A DNA stretch of 64,000 nucleotides from Putridiphycobacter sp965230195 (GTDB taxonomy: Bacteria; Bacteroidota; Bacteroidia; Flavobacteriales_D; Crocinitomicaceae), in assembly GCA_965230195.1 (NCBI GenBank), contig OZ245997.1:5270001-5334000 (forward strand), in the 5' to 3' direction. The position numbers were made by a program, and so were the translations under genes. Of the stretch, positions 1 through 9,591 are shown piece after piece (within the stretch, counting starts at the first letter, position 1; every line of letters starts with the position of its first letter). Under the pieces are notes generated by a model. That model was given only the letters and a program-made list of their open reading frames with translations, was not told where the DNA came from and did not search any database.

Positions 1-113
1 GGGTCTTCAAAATCTAACAAATGTGTTGGTATTTTATTGAGGTCGACATCCAAGCCAACACATAAAAAACTCTCTTTCTTTTTTATATTATTTACTAAGT
101 CCTGATGCGTCAT
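1..113 (-). CDS. pyrF: Orotidine 5'-phosphate decarboxylase, N-terminal fragment (cut by window edge)
   Basis: Only the first 37 codons are inside the window; the gene runs off the left edge. The translated start (MTHQDLVNNIKKKESFLCVG, then LDVDLNKIP) matches the N-terminus of the Bacteroidota-type orotidine monophosphate decarboxylase, which has a conserved 'FLCVGLD-D--KIP' stretch carrying the first catalytic-site Asp. The enzyme makes UMP in the last step of pyrimidine synthesis. It lies 41 bases downstream of prfA on the same strand, and a purM-prfA-pyrF order is common in this phylum, which supports the call. The identification rests on a short fragment plus context. Confidence 0.85.
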   Translation of the reverse strand, partial: MTHQDLVNNIKKKESFLCVGLDVDLNKIPTHLLDFED

Positions 114-154
114 GATAGTTTCAGTATAGGTACACTACATTAATAGTGTCTGTT

Positions 155-1234
155 TTACATTCCTCCTTCTTTTAATTTTTCAGCATTTTCAGCCATTCTT
201 AATGAATCGATCATTTCCTGAATATCACCGTTCATAAAGTTGGATAAATTATACATGGTTTTATTAATTCTGTGATCAGTTATTCTTCCCTGTGGATAAT
301 TATAAGTCCTGATCTTAGCTGAACGGTCACCGGTAGAAACCAAAGATTTTCTTTGAGCAGCCCTTTCAGCATGCGCTTTCTCCAATTCAGCCTGATATAA
401 TCTTGTTCTTAATACCTGCAAAGCCTTATCGTAGTTTTTATGTTGAGACCTTCCGTCCTGACATTCAACAACTGTATTTGTAGGTATATGTGTTAAACGA
501 ATAGCTGATTCTGTTTTATTAATATGCTGACCACCCGCTCCTGATGCTCTAAAAGTATCCTTTTTAACATCCTTCATGTCAAGCTCAAAATCCACATCCT
601 CTGCTTCCGGCATAACTGCCACCGTAATTGCAGAAGTATGCACACGTCCCTGAGATTCGGTATCAGGCACTCTTTGAACCCTGTGCACACCTGACTCAAA
701 TTTCAATGTTCCATACACCTCTTCTCCTTCCACCTCAAACGATAATTCCCTATATCCAGCTGTTCCACCGGCATTAGAGTTAACCACCTCGTATTTCCAA
801 CCTTTATCCTTAAAATACATGGTGTACATTCTAAATACATCTTCAACAAAAATACAAGACTCATCTCCTCCTGTACCGGCCCTTAATTCAACAATTACGT
901 TTTTATCATCTTCAGGGTCTTTCGGCACCAATAAAAGCTTTATTTCTTCTTCAAGTGTCTCACGTTTTGGCATCAACTCCTCCAATTCCAGTCTTGCCAT
1001 CTCCTTAAAGTCCGCATCTTCATCAGAATCTAATACCTGCTTTGACGACTCTATATTGTCGATAGTATTTTTATAAACTTTATAAACCTCAACAATTTCA
1101 GATAAATCTTTATATTCTTTGTTGAGCTTGACATATCGTTTCATATCGGAAATAATATCCGGGTCAACAATTTTCTGCCCAACCTCATCAAATCTGATTT
1201 TGATTGCCTCCAGCTTATTTAATAATTCACTCAT
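155..1234 (-). CDS. prfA: Peptide chain release factor 1
   Basis: Class I release factor that reads UAA/UAG stop codons and triggers hydrolysis of peptidyl-tRNA on the ribosome. At 359 residues it has normal family length. The codon-recognition tripeptide of RF1 is visible as Pro190-Asp191-Thr192 in the VPDTESQGR segment, which separates it from RF2 (SPF). The catalytic GGQ loop is Gly234-Gly235-Gln236, inside the usual 'RASGAGGQHINKTESA' context, where the N5 of Gln is normally methylated by PrmC. It starts 27 bases after the purM stop and is followed by pyrF, so the three are probably co-transcribed. Confidence 0.97.
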   Translation of the reverse strand: MSELLNKLEAIKIRFDEVGQKIVDPDIISDMKRYVKLNKEYKDLSEIVEVYKVYKNTIDNIESSKQVLDSDEDADFKEMARLELEELMPKRETLEEEIKLLLVPKDPEDDKNVIVELRAGTGGDESCIFVEDVFRMYTMYFKDKGWKYEVVNSNAGGTAGYRELSFEVEGEEVYGTLKFESGVHRVQRVPDTESQGRVHTSAITVAVMPEAEDVDFELDMKDVKKDTFRASGAGGQHINKTESAIRLTHIPTNTVVECQDGRSQHKNYDKALQVLRTRLYQAELEKAHAERAAQRKSLVSTGDRSAKIRTYNYPQGRITDHRINKTMYNLSNFMNGDIQEMIDSLRMAENAEKLKEGGM

Positions 1235-1261
1235 TAGTACCGATTATAAATGTTTGACGAT

Positions 1262-2431
1262 TTATTGATATTTAAACTCTCCAAATTCTGACCGGATGGT
1301 TAAATGTTTATTATCCGCAGCTTCAACCCTTCCAATAATCTTTGCATCAATCTGGAATGATTTGGATATTTCAATGATATCTTCTGCAACTGCAGCCGGC
1401 ACATAAACTTCCATCCTATGTCCCATATTGAATACTTTATACATCTCTTTCCAGTCAGTTTGAGACTCTTTTTGTATTAACCTGAACAGCGGAGGTAATT
1501 CAAACATATTATCTTTTATTACATGAACGCCCTCTACAAAATGTAATACTTTAGTTTGGGCTCCACCACTACAGTGTATCATACCATGAATACTTTCTCT
1601 ATGCTTATCTAAAATAGATTTTATAACCGGTGCATAGGTTCTGGTAGGTGACAAAACTAACTTACCGGCATTGATCGGACTTCCTTCCACTGCATCTGTT
1701 AATTTTTTTGATCCTGAGTAAACCAAATCATCCGGTACTGAAGGGTCAAAACTTTCAGGGAATTTATCTGCCAGATATTTATCAAACACATCATGTCGGG
1801 CAGAGGTTAGTCCATTACTTCCCATCCCACCATTATATTCATTCTCATAAGTAGATTGACCAAAGGAAGCCATTCCAACTATCACATCTCCAGCCTGAAT
1901 ATTCTTATTATCTATTACCTCTTCCCTCTTCATTCTGGCAGTAACTGTACTGTCAACAATAATTGTTCTTACCAAATCACCTACATCAGCGGTTTCTCCA
2001 CCAGTAGAGTAAATATTAACACCATGCCCTCTTAAATCAGCTAATAATTCTTCCGTTCCATTGATTATTGCAGACAATACTTCCCCCGGAATTAAATTTT
2101 TATTTCTACCGATAGTTGAAGAAAGCATAATATTATCAGTTGCTCCAACACAAAGTAAATCATCAATATTCATGATAAGGGCGTCCTGAGCAATTCCCTT
2201 CCACACCGAAACATCTCCAGTTTCTTTCCAGTACATATAAGCCAATGCGCTCTTGGTTCCAGCCCCATCAGCATGCATTACAATGCAATAATCTTCATCA
2301 TTGGTCAGGAAATCGGGAACTATTTTACAAAACGCTTTAGGGAACAATCCTTTATCCACATTTTTTATGGCATTATGCACATCTTCCTTTGATGCTGAAA
2401 CTCCTCTTTGGTTATATCTTTCGTCTGACAT
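1262..2431 (-). CDS. purM: Phosphoribosylformylglycinamidine cyclo-ligase (AIR synthetase)
   Basis: PurM closes the imidazole ring in purine synthesis, turning FGAM plus ATP into AIR. The protein (389 residues from this start) shows the AIRS family features: an N-terminal 'RYNQRGVSASKEDV' segment, the glycine-rich 'ADGAGTKSALAY' nucleotide-binding stretch, a 'GGETADVGDLV' segment in the middle, and the C-terminal AIRS_C half with 'FNMGHRMEVYVP'. A longer reading frame opens at 2485, but its first 18 codons translate the transcription-terminator hairpin of the upstream gene, so the ATG at 2431 (MSDERYNQRG) is the better start. First gene of the probable purM-prfA-pyrF unit. Confidence 0.94.
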   Translation of the reverse strand: MSDERYNQRGVSASKEDVHNAIKNVDKGLFPKAFCKIVPDFLTNDEDYCIVMHADGAGTKSALAYMYWKETGDVSVWKGIAQDALIMNIDDLLCVGATDNIMLSSTIGRNKNLIPGEVLSAIINGTEELLADLRGHGVNIYSTGGETADVGDLVRTIIVDSTVTARMKREEVIDNKNIQAGDVIVGMASFGQSTYENEYNGGMGSNGLTSARHDVFDKYLADKFPESFDPSVPDDLVYSGSKKLTDAVEGSPINAGKLVLSPTRTYAPVIKSILDKHRESIHGMIHCSGGAQTKVLHFVEGVHVIKDNMFELPPLFRLIQKESQTDWKEMYKVFNMGHRMEVYVPAAVAEDIIEISKSFQIDAKIIGRVEAADNKHLTIRSEFGEFKYQ

Positions 2432-2444
2432 TTCAATTCTTTTT

Positions 2445-2480
2445 AAAATAAAAAAAGCATCCCGGCTGATGCCGGGACGC
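2445..2480 (-). terminator. Rho-independent terminator of the PorE-like gene
   Basis: Read on the minus strand, a 10-bp arm GCGTCCCGGC, a 4-base loop ATCA and the arm GCCGGGATGC (one G/T wobble) are followed at once by a T-rich run. It sits 25 bases after the stop of the 2505-4571 gene and just before the purM ATG, so it separates the envelope gene from purM. Confidence 0.85.
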
Positions 2481-2504
2481 TCCATAATATAATATTTAGT
2501 AAAT

Positions 2505-4571
2505 CTAGTGTTTTACGTAATCGTATCTCAACACTCTTCCTTCCGTTCTTCTGTTTCTTTGGTGATAATCTTCAAATTTAGCAGGATCTGTTTTCTCCAA
2601 TCCCATAATCATATCACAATCCAGTTTAATTGGAATACCATCAACTTTAATTGTAGCAGGTGTAGTTTCACCATAACCTTTCGCTGTTAAACGGTCAGCA
2701 GGTAATCCTTTTTCATTTACCAGATAGTTTACACATGACTGCGCTCTTCTTTGTGATAATGTTAAGTTTGCTCTGTCACCACCTCTACAATCCGTATGTG
2801 CCATTAGCTCGATAGTTACATTCGGGTGATCCATCATCAGGTTATATAAATAGTTCAATGAATCCTTAGAATTAACCGTTGCATCAACTAATAACTCTGC
2901 TTTACCAAGTGCATATCTTACTTCAGGAATCTTAATTGGTTTACGGATATCCAATACTGAAATCTCACGAATTAAACGCGTTGGTTTCTTAACATCTAAA
3001 GTAGAGAAACGGTCTCTGTTACCTAAATATTTACCTGTTAAGTCCGGCACCTCAATAGTATAAGTATTTCCTTGTAAAATTTGTCGGCTACCATCAGCAG
3101 CTTCAGTCAAATTAACCATTCCGTTTTCATCAGATCTTACAATATAGCTTGACCCGTCAGAACCAACTACTCTTACTTCCATGTCCGGAACAGGCTCTTT
3201 AGTATCCTGATCAACCACAGTTACAGTAAGGTCAATTAAAATTGGTGGTAAATAAAACTGCCAAATATCCTGAGAAGGGTTTTGTCTTCTTCCTTTTGAT
3301 CCTGCTCTGTTTGATGAGATATAACCTTTAGTTCCTTTTTCATCATTTTGAGTAAAGATGATTTGGTAGTCATCAGCAAAAGAGTTTAATGGTCCACCCA
3401 AGTTTGTTGGGTTCTTCCATTCATTCTTTTCGCCAACTCTTTCAGCACGGTAGATATCTAAACCTCCTGCTCCAACTAATCCGTTAGTTGAATAATAAAG
3501 CTCTCCTCCTTTACCCCATGTTGGGAACATATCATCACCTGGTGTATTGATTTCAGGACCTAAATTTTGAGGTAAAGACCACTCATTAGTTCTTCTTGTA
3601 TAAGTTGATATCCAAAGGTCAATTCCTCCTTCTCCACCTTCCATATTAGAAGCGAAAATTAAAGTATTTCCATCAGGAGATACAGCAGGGTGACCAACGT
3701 GTGAAGTATCATGGTCTTTCAATTCAATCTTAACCGGCTTACCGTAAGATCTACCTTTCTTTTCTGACATATAGATATCACAACCAAGATTCATTCCTTC
3801 ATCAACAACACAACGTGTGAAAAAGATTTTCTTTCCTCTACCATCAAAACAAACAGTTCCTTCGTTTGCAGTTGTATTAATTGGAGCTTCCATTGGAACA
3901 GGCTCACTGAAATTTCCTTTTCTATCGATAGTAGATACGAAAATATCAGAAAAATCTTCTTCAATAATTTCATCTACTTCATCACCTGTAGCACCACCTC
4001 TGGTAGAAGTAAAGTACATTTTAGTTCCTCTGCTATCAACTGTAGCAGCATAATCAAATGCTGTTGAGTTTAATTTAGTCATAGGAGACATTTCATGACG
4101 GCCTTCTCCATCAACAAATGTCTTCTTGTACTGCTCACAAGATTTGATTCTGATATCCAATAAAGGATCACCTGTATTTAATTGTTTATATTTTTTAAAA
4201 GTACTCAATGCTTTTTTGTGCTTTCCCTGCGCCATTTGCATTTCTCCTAAATAGAAATACACTTCAGGATCAGTTTTGAAGTACTTTAACAAGATTGCTT
4301 TTTCATACTGTTGTTCTGCCCCCGCAAAATCATGAACCAACCTGAAACACTCAGCCGATCTGAACGCATACAAAGCTTTCATTTCACGAGACTTTGGTGT
4401 TTTTACCGGAGTCTTTTCAGATGCTTTACTATATGCTTCAGCCGCCGCAGAATACAACCCTGCTTTCCAAAGTGCATCAGCTTCCTTACCATATTGCCTT
4501 AACTGGCCATAGGAAGCATTAGCTGTCCCCAAAATTATGGTAACTAAAAGTAATTTGACAAATAATTTCAT
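2505..4571 (-). CDS. TPR / PD40 beta-propeller / carboxypeptidase-regulatory-like / OmpA family protein (PorE-like)
   Basis: The 688-residue exported protein has a signal peptide (about residues 1-22), TPR-like helices (about 25-140), a WD40/PD40-type propeller region (about 165-440, with repeated 'SPDGNTLIFAS' and 'YYSTNGLVGAGGLDIYRA' blades), a carboxypeptidase-regulatory-like beta-sandwich (about 450-520) and a C-terminal OmpA peptidoglycan-binding domain (about 570-688, with 'MAHTDCRGGDRANLTLSQRR'). This domain order is that of PorE, a peptidoglycan-associated component of the type IX secretion system. Paralogues with the same layout exist in Bacteroidota, so the PorE assignment is by architecture. 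T9SS cargo encoded elsewhere in the window is consistent. A strong terminator follows. Confidence 0.8.
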   Translation of the reverse strand: MKLFVKLLLVTIILGTANASYGQLRQYGKEADALWKAGLYSAAAEAYSKASEKTPVKTPKSREMKALYAFRSAECFRLVHDFAGAEQQYEKAILLKYFKTDPEVYFYLGEMQMAQGKHKKALSTFKKYKQLNTGDPLLDIRIKSCEQYKKTFVDGEGRHEMSPMTKLNSTAFDYAATVDSRGTKMYFTSTRGGATGDEVDEIIEEDFSDIFVSTIDRKGNFSEPVPMEAPINTTANEGTVCFDGRGKKIFFTRCVVDEGMNLGCDIYMSEKKGRSYGKPVKIELKDHDTSHVGHPAVSPDGNTLIFASNMEGGEGGIDLWISTYTRRTNEWSLPQNLGPEINTPGDDMFPTWGKGGELYYSTNGLVGAGGLDIYRAERVGEKNEWKNPTNLGGPLNSFADDYQIIFTQNDEKGTKGYISSNRAGSKGRRQNPSQDIWQFYLPPILIDLTVTVVDQDTKEPVPDMEVRVVGSDGSSYIVRSDENGMVNLTEAADGSRQILQGNTYTIEVPDLTGKYLGNRDRFSTLDVKKPTRLIREISVLDIRKPIKIPEVRYALGKAELLVDATVNSKDSLNYLYNLMMDHPNVTIELMAHTDCRGGDRANLTLSQRRAQSCVNYLVNEKGLPADRLTAKGYGETTPATIKVDGIPIKLDCDMIMGLEKTDPAKFEDYHQRNRRTEGRVLRYDYVKH

Positions 4572-4675
4572 TTAATAGTAGTTTAATTATTCCTTATGAT
4601 ACAATGCACGAAAATAGTAAATTATTTTTAATTATAAATATAAATCCAAAATAATTAGGGAATCTCCCCTCATTC

Positions 4676-5704
4676 TCAATAACTGCTTACGTTTTTGGAG
4701 TACCCGCGCCATTTCTCCAGCAATTCCTTAAAGCCTTTTGGCAATTCAGAATCAAAGGTGATAAACTCGTTAGTTTCAGGGTGAGTAATACCAAGTGTTT
4801 TGGCATGCAGCGCCTGACCGTCTATCAATTTAAAGCAATTTTCAATAAATTGCTTGTACTTTGAAAAGGTTGTTCCTTTTAAGATTTTATCTCCGCCGTA
4901 TTCCAAATCATGAAATAACGGATGACCAATATGCTTAAAATGAACCCTTATTTGATGTGTTCTACCGGTTTCAAGTTTACATTGCACTAACGTGACATAA
5001 CGGAAACGTTCAATCACCTCATAATGCGTCACAGCATGCTTACCATAGCCCTCATCATCTTCGTAAACCTGAAAAACCTTTCTGTTTTTTTGTGAACGCC
5101 CTATATTACCGGTTATTGTTCCCTTATCTTCTTCAAGGTCTCCCCAAACCAAAGCATAATAAGTTCTTTCTGAAGTCCTGTCAAAAAACTGTTTAGACAA
5201 ATGAGCCAATGCCTGTTCTGTTTTAGCCACAACCAAAATTCCTGTGGTATGCTTATCAATTCTGTGTACTAAACCAGGACGGGTTTCATAATCGTCTCTT
5301 TTCGGTAAATTGTCAAAATGATAAACCAGAGCATTCATTAATGTTCCGGAATAATTACCATAAGCTGGATGAACGACCATATTTGACGGCTTATTTACGA
5401 TCACTAATGTGTCATCTTCATAAACAATTTCAACAGGAAGATCCTGAGGAATGAGCTCAATTTCACGAACAGGAAAAGGCATATTTACCACCACTTCATC
5501 ACCAGGGTGTATTTTCTGATTAGCCTTAACAACTTTGTCATTTACCAGAACTCTTCCGTCCTTAATATAATTCTGAATTTTACTTCGGGAGGTATTCGGC
5601 AGTCTGTCAAGCAAAAACTTATCTACCCTTATAATGACCAATCCCGGTTCAGCAACCATATTATAGTGTTCAAAAACCTCTTCTTTCTCTTCTGATTCGC
5701 TCAT
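4676..5704 (-). CDS. RluD-family 23S rRNA pseudouridine synthase
   Basis: 342 residues. An N-terminal S4 RNA-binding domain (about residues 24-85: 'VDKFLLDRLPNTSRSKIQNYI') is followed by a RluA/RluD-type catalytic domain. The family motif II is seen as 'GLVHRIDKHTTG' with catalytic Asp150, and motif III as 'LETGRTHQIRVH'. RluD makes pseudouridines in helix 69 of 23S rRNA; RluA, RluC and RluD relatives are hard to tell apart, so the rRNA position is inferred. The gene starts 3 bases after the T9SS cargo gene upstream, and PASTA-protein/rluD neighbourhoods are common in Bacteroidota. Confidence 0.92.
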   Translation of the reverse strand: MSESEEKEEVFEHYNMVAEPGLVIIRVDKFLLDRLPNTSRSKIQNYIKDGRVLVNDKVVKANQKIHPGDEVVVNMPFPVREIELIPQDLPVEIVYEDDTLVIVNKPSNMVVHPAYGNYSGTLMNALVYHFDNLPKRDDYETRPGLVHRIDKHTTGILVVAKTEQALAHLSKQFFDRTSERTYYALVWGDLEEDKGTITGNIGRSQKNRKVFQVYEDDEGYGKHAVTHYEVIERFRYVTLVQCKLETGRTHQIRVHFKHIGHPLFHDLEYGGDKILKGTTFSKYKQFIENCFKLIDGQALHAKTLGITHPETNEFITFDSELPKGFKELLEKWRGYSKNVSSY

Positions 5705-5707
5705 GAA

Positions 5708-7912
5708 CTATTCCTTAATCACCTTATTGGTATATACGATATCGTTTTCCTGATTATATACAGTAACAATATAAAACCCTGAAATCAAATTACTGAAATC
5801 AACTGACGTCTGATTACTTTCCGTGATCAATTTCCCGGCAATGTCAAATACTTTTACCTGATCACCTGATCTTAACCCCTGAATACTCAAAATATCATTA
5901 ACAGGATTCGGATAAACACTAATTTCTTCATTAGAACTTTCAACTTCCTCCTCCCCTAAAGTATAATTTAACTTTGTAGAAAAAACAGGCCGCATGATCA
6001 GTGACCCCGGAAAAGAGCCATTTACCCAGGCGCCTCCATTATTGTAAAAAATCCTGTCCTGATTATTATTATTCAAATCAAAACCTATATAAAGGTTATC
6101 TTCTTCAATTTGCTCCCAACCCACATAAAAAACCTCTGGTACCGGAAGAGAAATATCATCATTGAACTCATAGTACTTATACTGACCTTTATTGGCAGCA
6201 TAGTCCGGATAATGTGGTTTAAAGAAATCATCCTGATAAAGCACGTTTCCAGGCACCCCGTTATCATCATCCCAAACAGTAAGCAAAAATACATGACCAC
6301 TTACATCCATTACATTAGGGATAAACTTCATCAGTATCCCTGTTAAGGTGTCTGCTTCGTATGCTTCAAATTTATAAGCGAGTTCAGCATTATTATCTAA
6401 TAAACCATAACCTGATTCAGCTGTACCATCATCATAGGCATAAAAATTCCTGAACTCCTGAGTAAAATAAGTAGTATCATTATCAGTAATCTGATTTGTT
6501 GAGCTGGTGGCAATATTCACTTTGGCATCAAAATCTGCCTGATCAACAGATGTGTTTTGTGCAAAAACATAAGGTTGATCACCTACTCCAAATGTATACA
6601 CATTCATACCCACCTCCCAATTCAATACTGAAACAGGTAAATTGAATGAACTACCATCCACTGTTAGATTTCCGGCTGTCGTCAATTTAGGGTTATTGAA
6701 ATTGTTGGACACCAATAAATCATATTCTGACTTCATATGGTCTGCAGGATTAGACAAATTATTGTAATGATCCCATGGCACATGGGTATAGGTATTTAAA
6801 AATGACTCAACGGGATAAACAATAGCTACATCATCAATCAAAGTGTCATCCTGAGAAGAATTATCTCTTAACTCAACATAATCAATATGCCAATGATCCA
6901 AATTTCCTGAAAGAGAGGCTTTATTTCTGAATCTGAACCTAAAACCATCCTTTAAAAAGTTAGTTGCATCAATTTCATAATGTACCATTCCCCATTCATC
7001 ATCCGGTGCATCACCGGAAACACTCCACTCATTAAACCAAATACCTAAAGTTGGAGCGTACAACTCTAAGATCAACGAGTCTATCGTCTCAGGTGAATTT
7101 CCATAACCTTTCGGTTGATATAAAAAAGAAAGGAATACATTCGTTTTACCTTGTAAATTAATTGGCTTTGAGGTCAACACATCAGCACTACCATAAGCAC
7201 TTTGGTTACCAAACTCATACGGATATCCTGTATTACTCACACCATCTAATGTAGCCACACCTAAAGATTTTGGATTGATTGGGTACCGGTAGTTATGACA
7301 AGCGTAATCATCTGTCCATATTTCATTTTGGTTAAACAAATCAGCCGTAAAAATACGGGCGCTATCCTGTAAGTATATTGGAGAGTAGAATATAGTATCC
7401 TGCGTTGGATTTGGAACACCGTCAATCACTGAATCAATAATCACATAGCACTCCTCAAATAGTTCATGGGTTTCTCCTTCAATCGGAAAATTATTTAAGT
7501 CATTTACAACCAAATCTGTTCCGGTAGCAAAATAGGTGGTAATTACATCAATTACATCTCCTTCAGTAATCACAATAGTATCGTGATGTGACAGTGATGA
7601 ATCACAAAAACCAATGGTTGGATTGGTTGGTGTTACTGTTCCGGGATCAAGAATCCCGTAATAAATAGCAGATGTTACACCGGCAGCAGTGTAATCTTTA
7701 TGATAATTCACCCATTTATTGGTCGAAAAATCATCAAATACAGGCACATCAAGATTAGTAAAGGTGTACTGAAATGTACTGTCCAGGGTATTGGACGATT
7801 TTGTAACAAACTGATCTTCGATATATGGATTTAATCCTAATGGAATCAAATGATCCTGACCAAATATAAAAGCAGGAAAAGCTAAAAGTATAAGTAGTAT
7901 TTTTTTTCTCAT
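5708..7912 (-). CDS. Secreted protein with type A T9SS C-terminal sorting domain
   Basis: The 734-residue protein has a signal peptide (MRKKILLILLAFPAFIFG) and ends with a classic type A sorting domain (about 665-734: 'VYPNPVNDILSIQG', 'VFDIAGKLI', 'GFYIVTVYN'). Such domains direct export through the T9SS and are usually removed on attachment to the cell surface. The body contains jelly-roll-like beta regions ('LQGKTNVFLSFLYQPKGYG', 'WHIDYVELRD') resembling MAM or discoidin-like folds, but no catalytic signature is recognisable. The gene lies 1 base after the PASTA gene and 3 bases before rluD, so translation of the three is probably coupled. Confidence 0.88.
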   Translation of the reverse strand: MRKKILLILLAFPAFIFGQDHLIPLGLNPYIEDQFVTKSSNTLDSTFQYTFTNLDVPVFDDFSTNKWVNYHKDYTAAGVTSAIYYGILDPGTVTPTNPTIGFCDSSLSHHDTIVITEGDVIDVITTYFATGTDLVVNDLNNFPIEGETHELFEECYVIIDSVIDGVPNPTQDTIFYSPIYLQDSARIFTADLFNQNEIWTDDYACHNYRYPINPKSLGVATLDGVSNTGYPYEFGNQSAYGSADVLTSKPINLQGKTNVFLSFLYQPKGYGNSPETIDSLILELYAPTLGIWFNEWSVSGDAPDDEWGMVHYEIDATNFLKDGFRFRFRNKASLSGNLDHWHIDYVELRDNSSQDDTLIDDVAIVYPVESFLNTYTHVPWDHYNNLSNPADHMKSEYDLLVSNNFNNPKLTTAGNLTVDGSSFNLPVSVLNWEVGMNVYTFGVGDQPYVFAQNTSVDQADFDAKVNIATSSTNQITDNDTTYFTQEFRNFYAYDDGTAESGYGLLDNNAELAYKFEAYEADTLTGILMKFIPNVMDVSGHVFLLTVWDDDNGVPGNVLYQDDFFKPHYPDYAANKGQYKYYEFNDDISLPVPEVFYVGWEQIEEDNLYIGFDLNNNNQDRIFYNNGGAWVNGSFPGSLIMRPVFSTKLNYTLGEEEVESSNEEISVYPNPVNDILSIQGLRSGDQVKVFDIAGKLITESNQTSVDFSNLISGFYIVTVYNQENDIVYTNKVIKE

Positions 7913-7913
7913 G

Positions 7914-8693
7914 TTATTGTTTTTCTGCCCACACTGTTACTGTTGAGCCGGCTGCAACAACTGCACCCTCATTTCCAACCGGAGACTGGCTTTTAATCAT
8001 AGCGTTACCAATCTCAGCTTCACTTTGACAATCACGACATTCGGGATGTAAAGATAAAGCCAGGTTTTGTAAACGATTTCTTGCTTCATTTATTGTCATG
8101 CCCACCAAATTTGGTAAAGCTGTGGTTGCACCACCATTTCCTTTTGCGACTACTAATTCAATTACTGTTCCTTTTCGAACCGAAACACCTTCTTTAAACG
8201 GCTTCCCGTTAACTAACTCTTCCATCACAAAACCGGCACCATCATTAGAAGGTTTATATGATGTTTTTGTCCGTAATCCAATAGCCTCTAACTGACTTTC
8301 GGCCATTCGTTTCGACTTATCTTTTACATTGGGTACGGTTATCATTTTAGGTTTGTATGGCACAATTGAAACTTGTATCACCCTACCACTTTTCACAAAT
8401 TCACTGGTTGAATCTGTTGGTCTTGGATATTGCCAGCAAACTGTTCCTTTTGGCCATCCATCAACATAAACAGAATCTACAACCTCAAAGGTTAAATTTC
8501 TTTCTGCCATTAAATCAGGCAAATCTTCAATATGCAGTTTATACAATGAAGGTACTTCTAATTTCTCTCCGAAGTTGGTATGTTTTTTCAGATATATCTG
8601 TGTTCCAACAATCACCACTCCCCATACAATAATGATAGCAATTACATTATAAATAAACTTTTTACTAAACAGGAAACGAAGGATTTTTTGCAT
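7914..8693 (-). CDS. Membrane-anchored PASTA-domain protein
   Basis: 259 residues with a short cytoplasmic start, one transmembrane helix (about 14-32, 'FIYNVIAIIIVWGVVIVGT') and about three consecutive PASTA-type repeats (about 36-110, 112-183 and 187-258; 'VPNVKDKSKRMAESQLEAIG', 'LPNLVGMTINEARNRLQ'). PASTA domains bind peptidoglycan fragments and occur in cell-wall kinases and penicillin-binding proteins. This protein has neither a kinase nor a transpeptidase domain, the usual stand-alone form in Bacteroidota, where it lies near rluD. Role probably in cell-wall sensing or organisation; not established by sequence. Confidence 0.88.
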   Translation of the reverse strand: MQKILRFLFSKKFIYNVIAIIIVWGVVIVGTQIYLKKHTNFGEKLEVPSLYKLHIEDLPDLMAERNLTFEVVDSVYVDGWPKGTVCWQYPRPTDSTSEFVKSGRVIQVSIVPYKPKMITVPNVKDKSKRMAESQLEAIGLRTKTSYKPSNDGAGFVMEELVNGKPFKEGVSVRKGTVIELVVAKGNGGATTALPNLVGMTINEARNRLQNLALSLHPECRDCQSEAEIGNAMIKSQSPVGNEGAVVAAGSTVTVWAEKQ

Positions 8694-8769
8694 CCGCTAT
8701 TTTTTTACGTGGTAGCAAAGATATTAAATCAATCAGAAATAAATATAATTTCCTTGAAATTGCGCCAAC

Positions 8770-9591
8770 TTACTTATTATTTGGAGGGTTTTTGACACTT
8801 ATTTGATAGATCAGCAAGGCTGTTGGCGTATTTATATACAGCATATTGTTTGAGAACTGAAAGGAATCGACCTGCGATAAATTAAAGGGATGAGACAATT
8901 TATATCGCCAATCGGACAATGAAAAAAAGTTAAATTGCCCGGACACATAATTCAAAATAGTATTCTTTTGAATAGAAAAGTCGTTTGATTTAAATTCAAA
9001 GTCCCTGATATACGAGCCAAACACATCAAAAACCATAATTCTTTCATTGGGTATCAGGATATACAGACGGTCATTGTATTCCAGCATTTTTGTCGGAAGT
9101 TTCTCCGAATTATTGAGAAAACTAAGGTTATCCACCTGACTGATGACCTCCATTTTTTCATTTACCTTAAGTAACCTGAGTGATCCGGCATCTAAAACCC
9201 AAAATGAATTGCCATTAAATGATTCGCAAACCAAAATTGGTCTGACGACATCCAAATCAAACAAATCTAGTTCTCCGGACAAGTCTGACAATGTATTATC
9301 CAGAAACTGAATTGTACTACGGTCTTTATCAAAAGTCAGAATCCGAAAACTCTTTGAAGCCTGAATATATTGAGGCGTAATGGATTTTAATGAAGCTGAA
9401 AACATAGTATCATGTTCAGCATTTAATTTTACAATAACATCCTGATTTGTCAGATACAAATTTCCAATATTATCTACCGAAAATTCATCTATTGATCCGT
9501 GGATGGAATCAAGGAGTTTAAATGAGATCGTTTGCGCTCCACTTAGCAGGACACTGCAACAAAAGCTTATTTTCAATACCCATTTTAACAT
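8770..9591 (-). CDS. Exported beta-propeller-like protein of unknown function
   Basis: 273 residues with a signal peptide (MLKWVLKISFCCSVLLSGAQ). The mature part is made of repeated short beta-rich segments such as 'SVDNIGNLYLTNQDVIVKLN' and 'DVFGSYIRDFEF', the pattern of NHL/6-bladed propellers; no catalytic residues are recognisable. It stands 76 bases upstream of the PASTA gene in the same direction. The propeller fold is inferred from repeat pattern only. Confidence 0.7.
   Translation of the reverse strand: MLKWVLKISFCCSVLLSGAQTISFKLLDSIHGSIDEFSVDNIGNLYLTNQDVIVKLNAEHDTMFSASLKSITPQYIQASKSFRILTFDKDRSTIQFLDNTLSDLSGELDLFDLDVVRPILVCESFNGNSFWVLDAGSLRLLKVNEKMEVISQVDNLSFLNNSEKLPTKMLEYNDRLYILIPNERIMVFDVFGSYIRDFEFKSNDFSIQKNTILNYVSGQFNFFSLSDWRYKLSHPFNLSQVDSFQFSNNMLYINTPTALLIYQISVKNPPNNK

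Noticed and set aside
2432..2485. N-terminal extension of PurM by 18 residues
   Set aside because: These codons are the terminator hairpin and T-run of the upstream gene; PurM proteins start near MSDERYNQRG.
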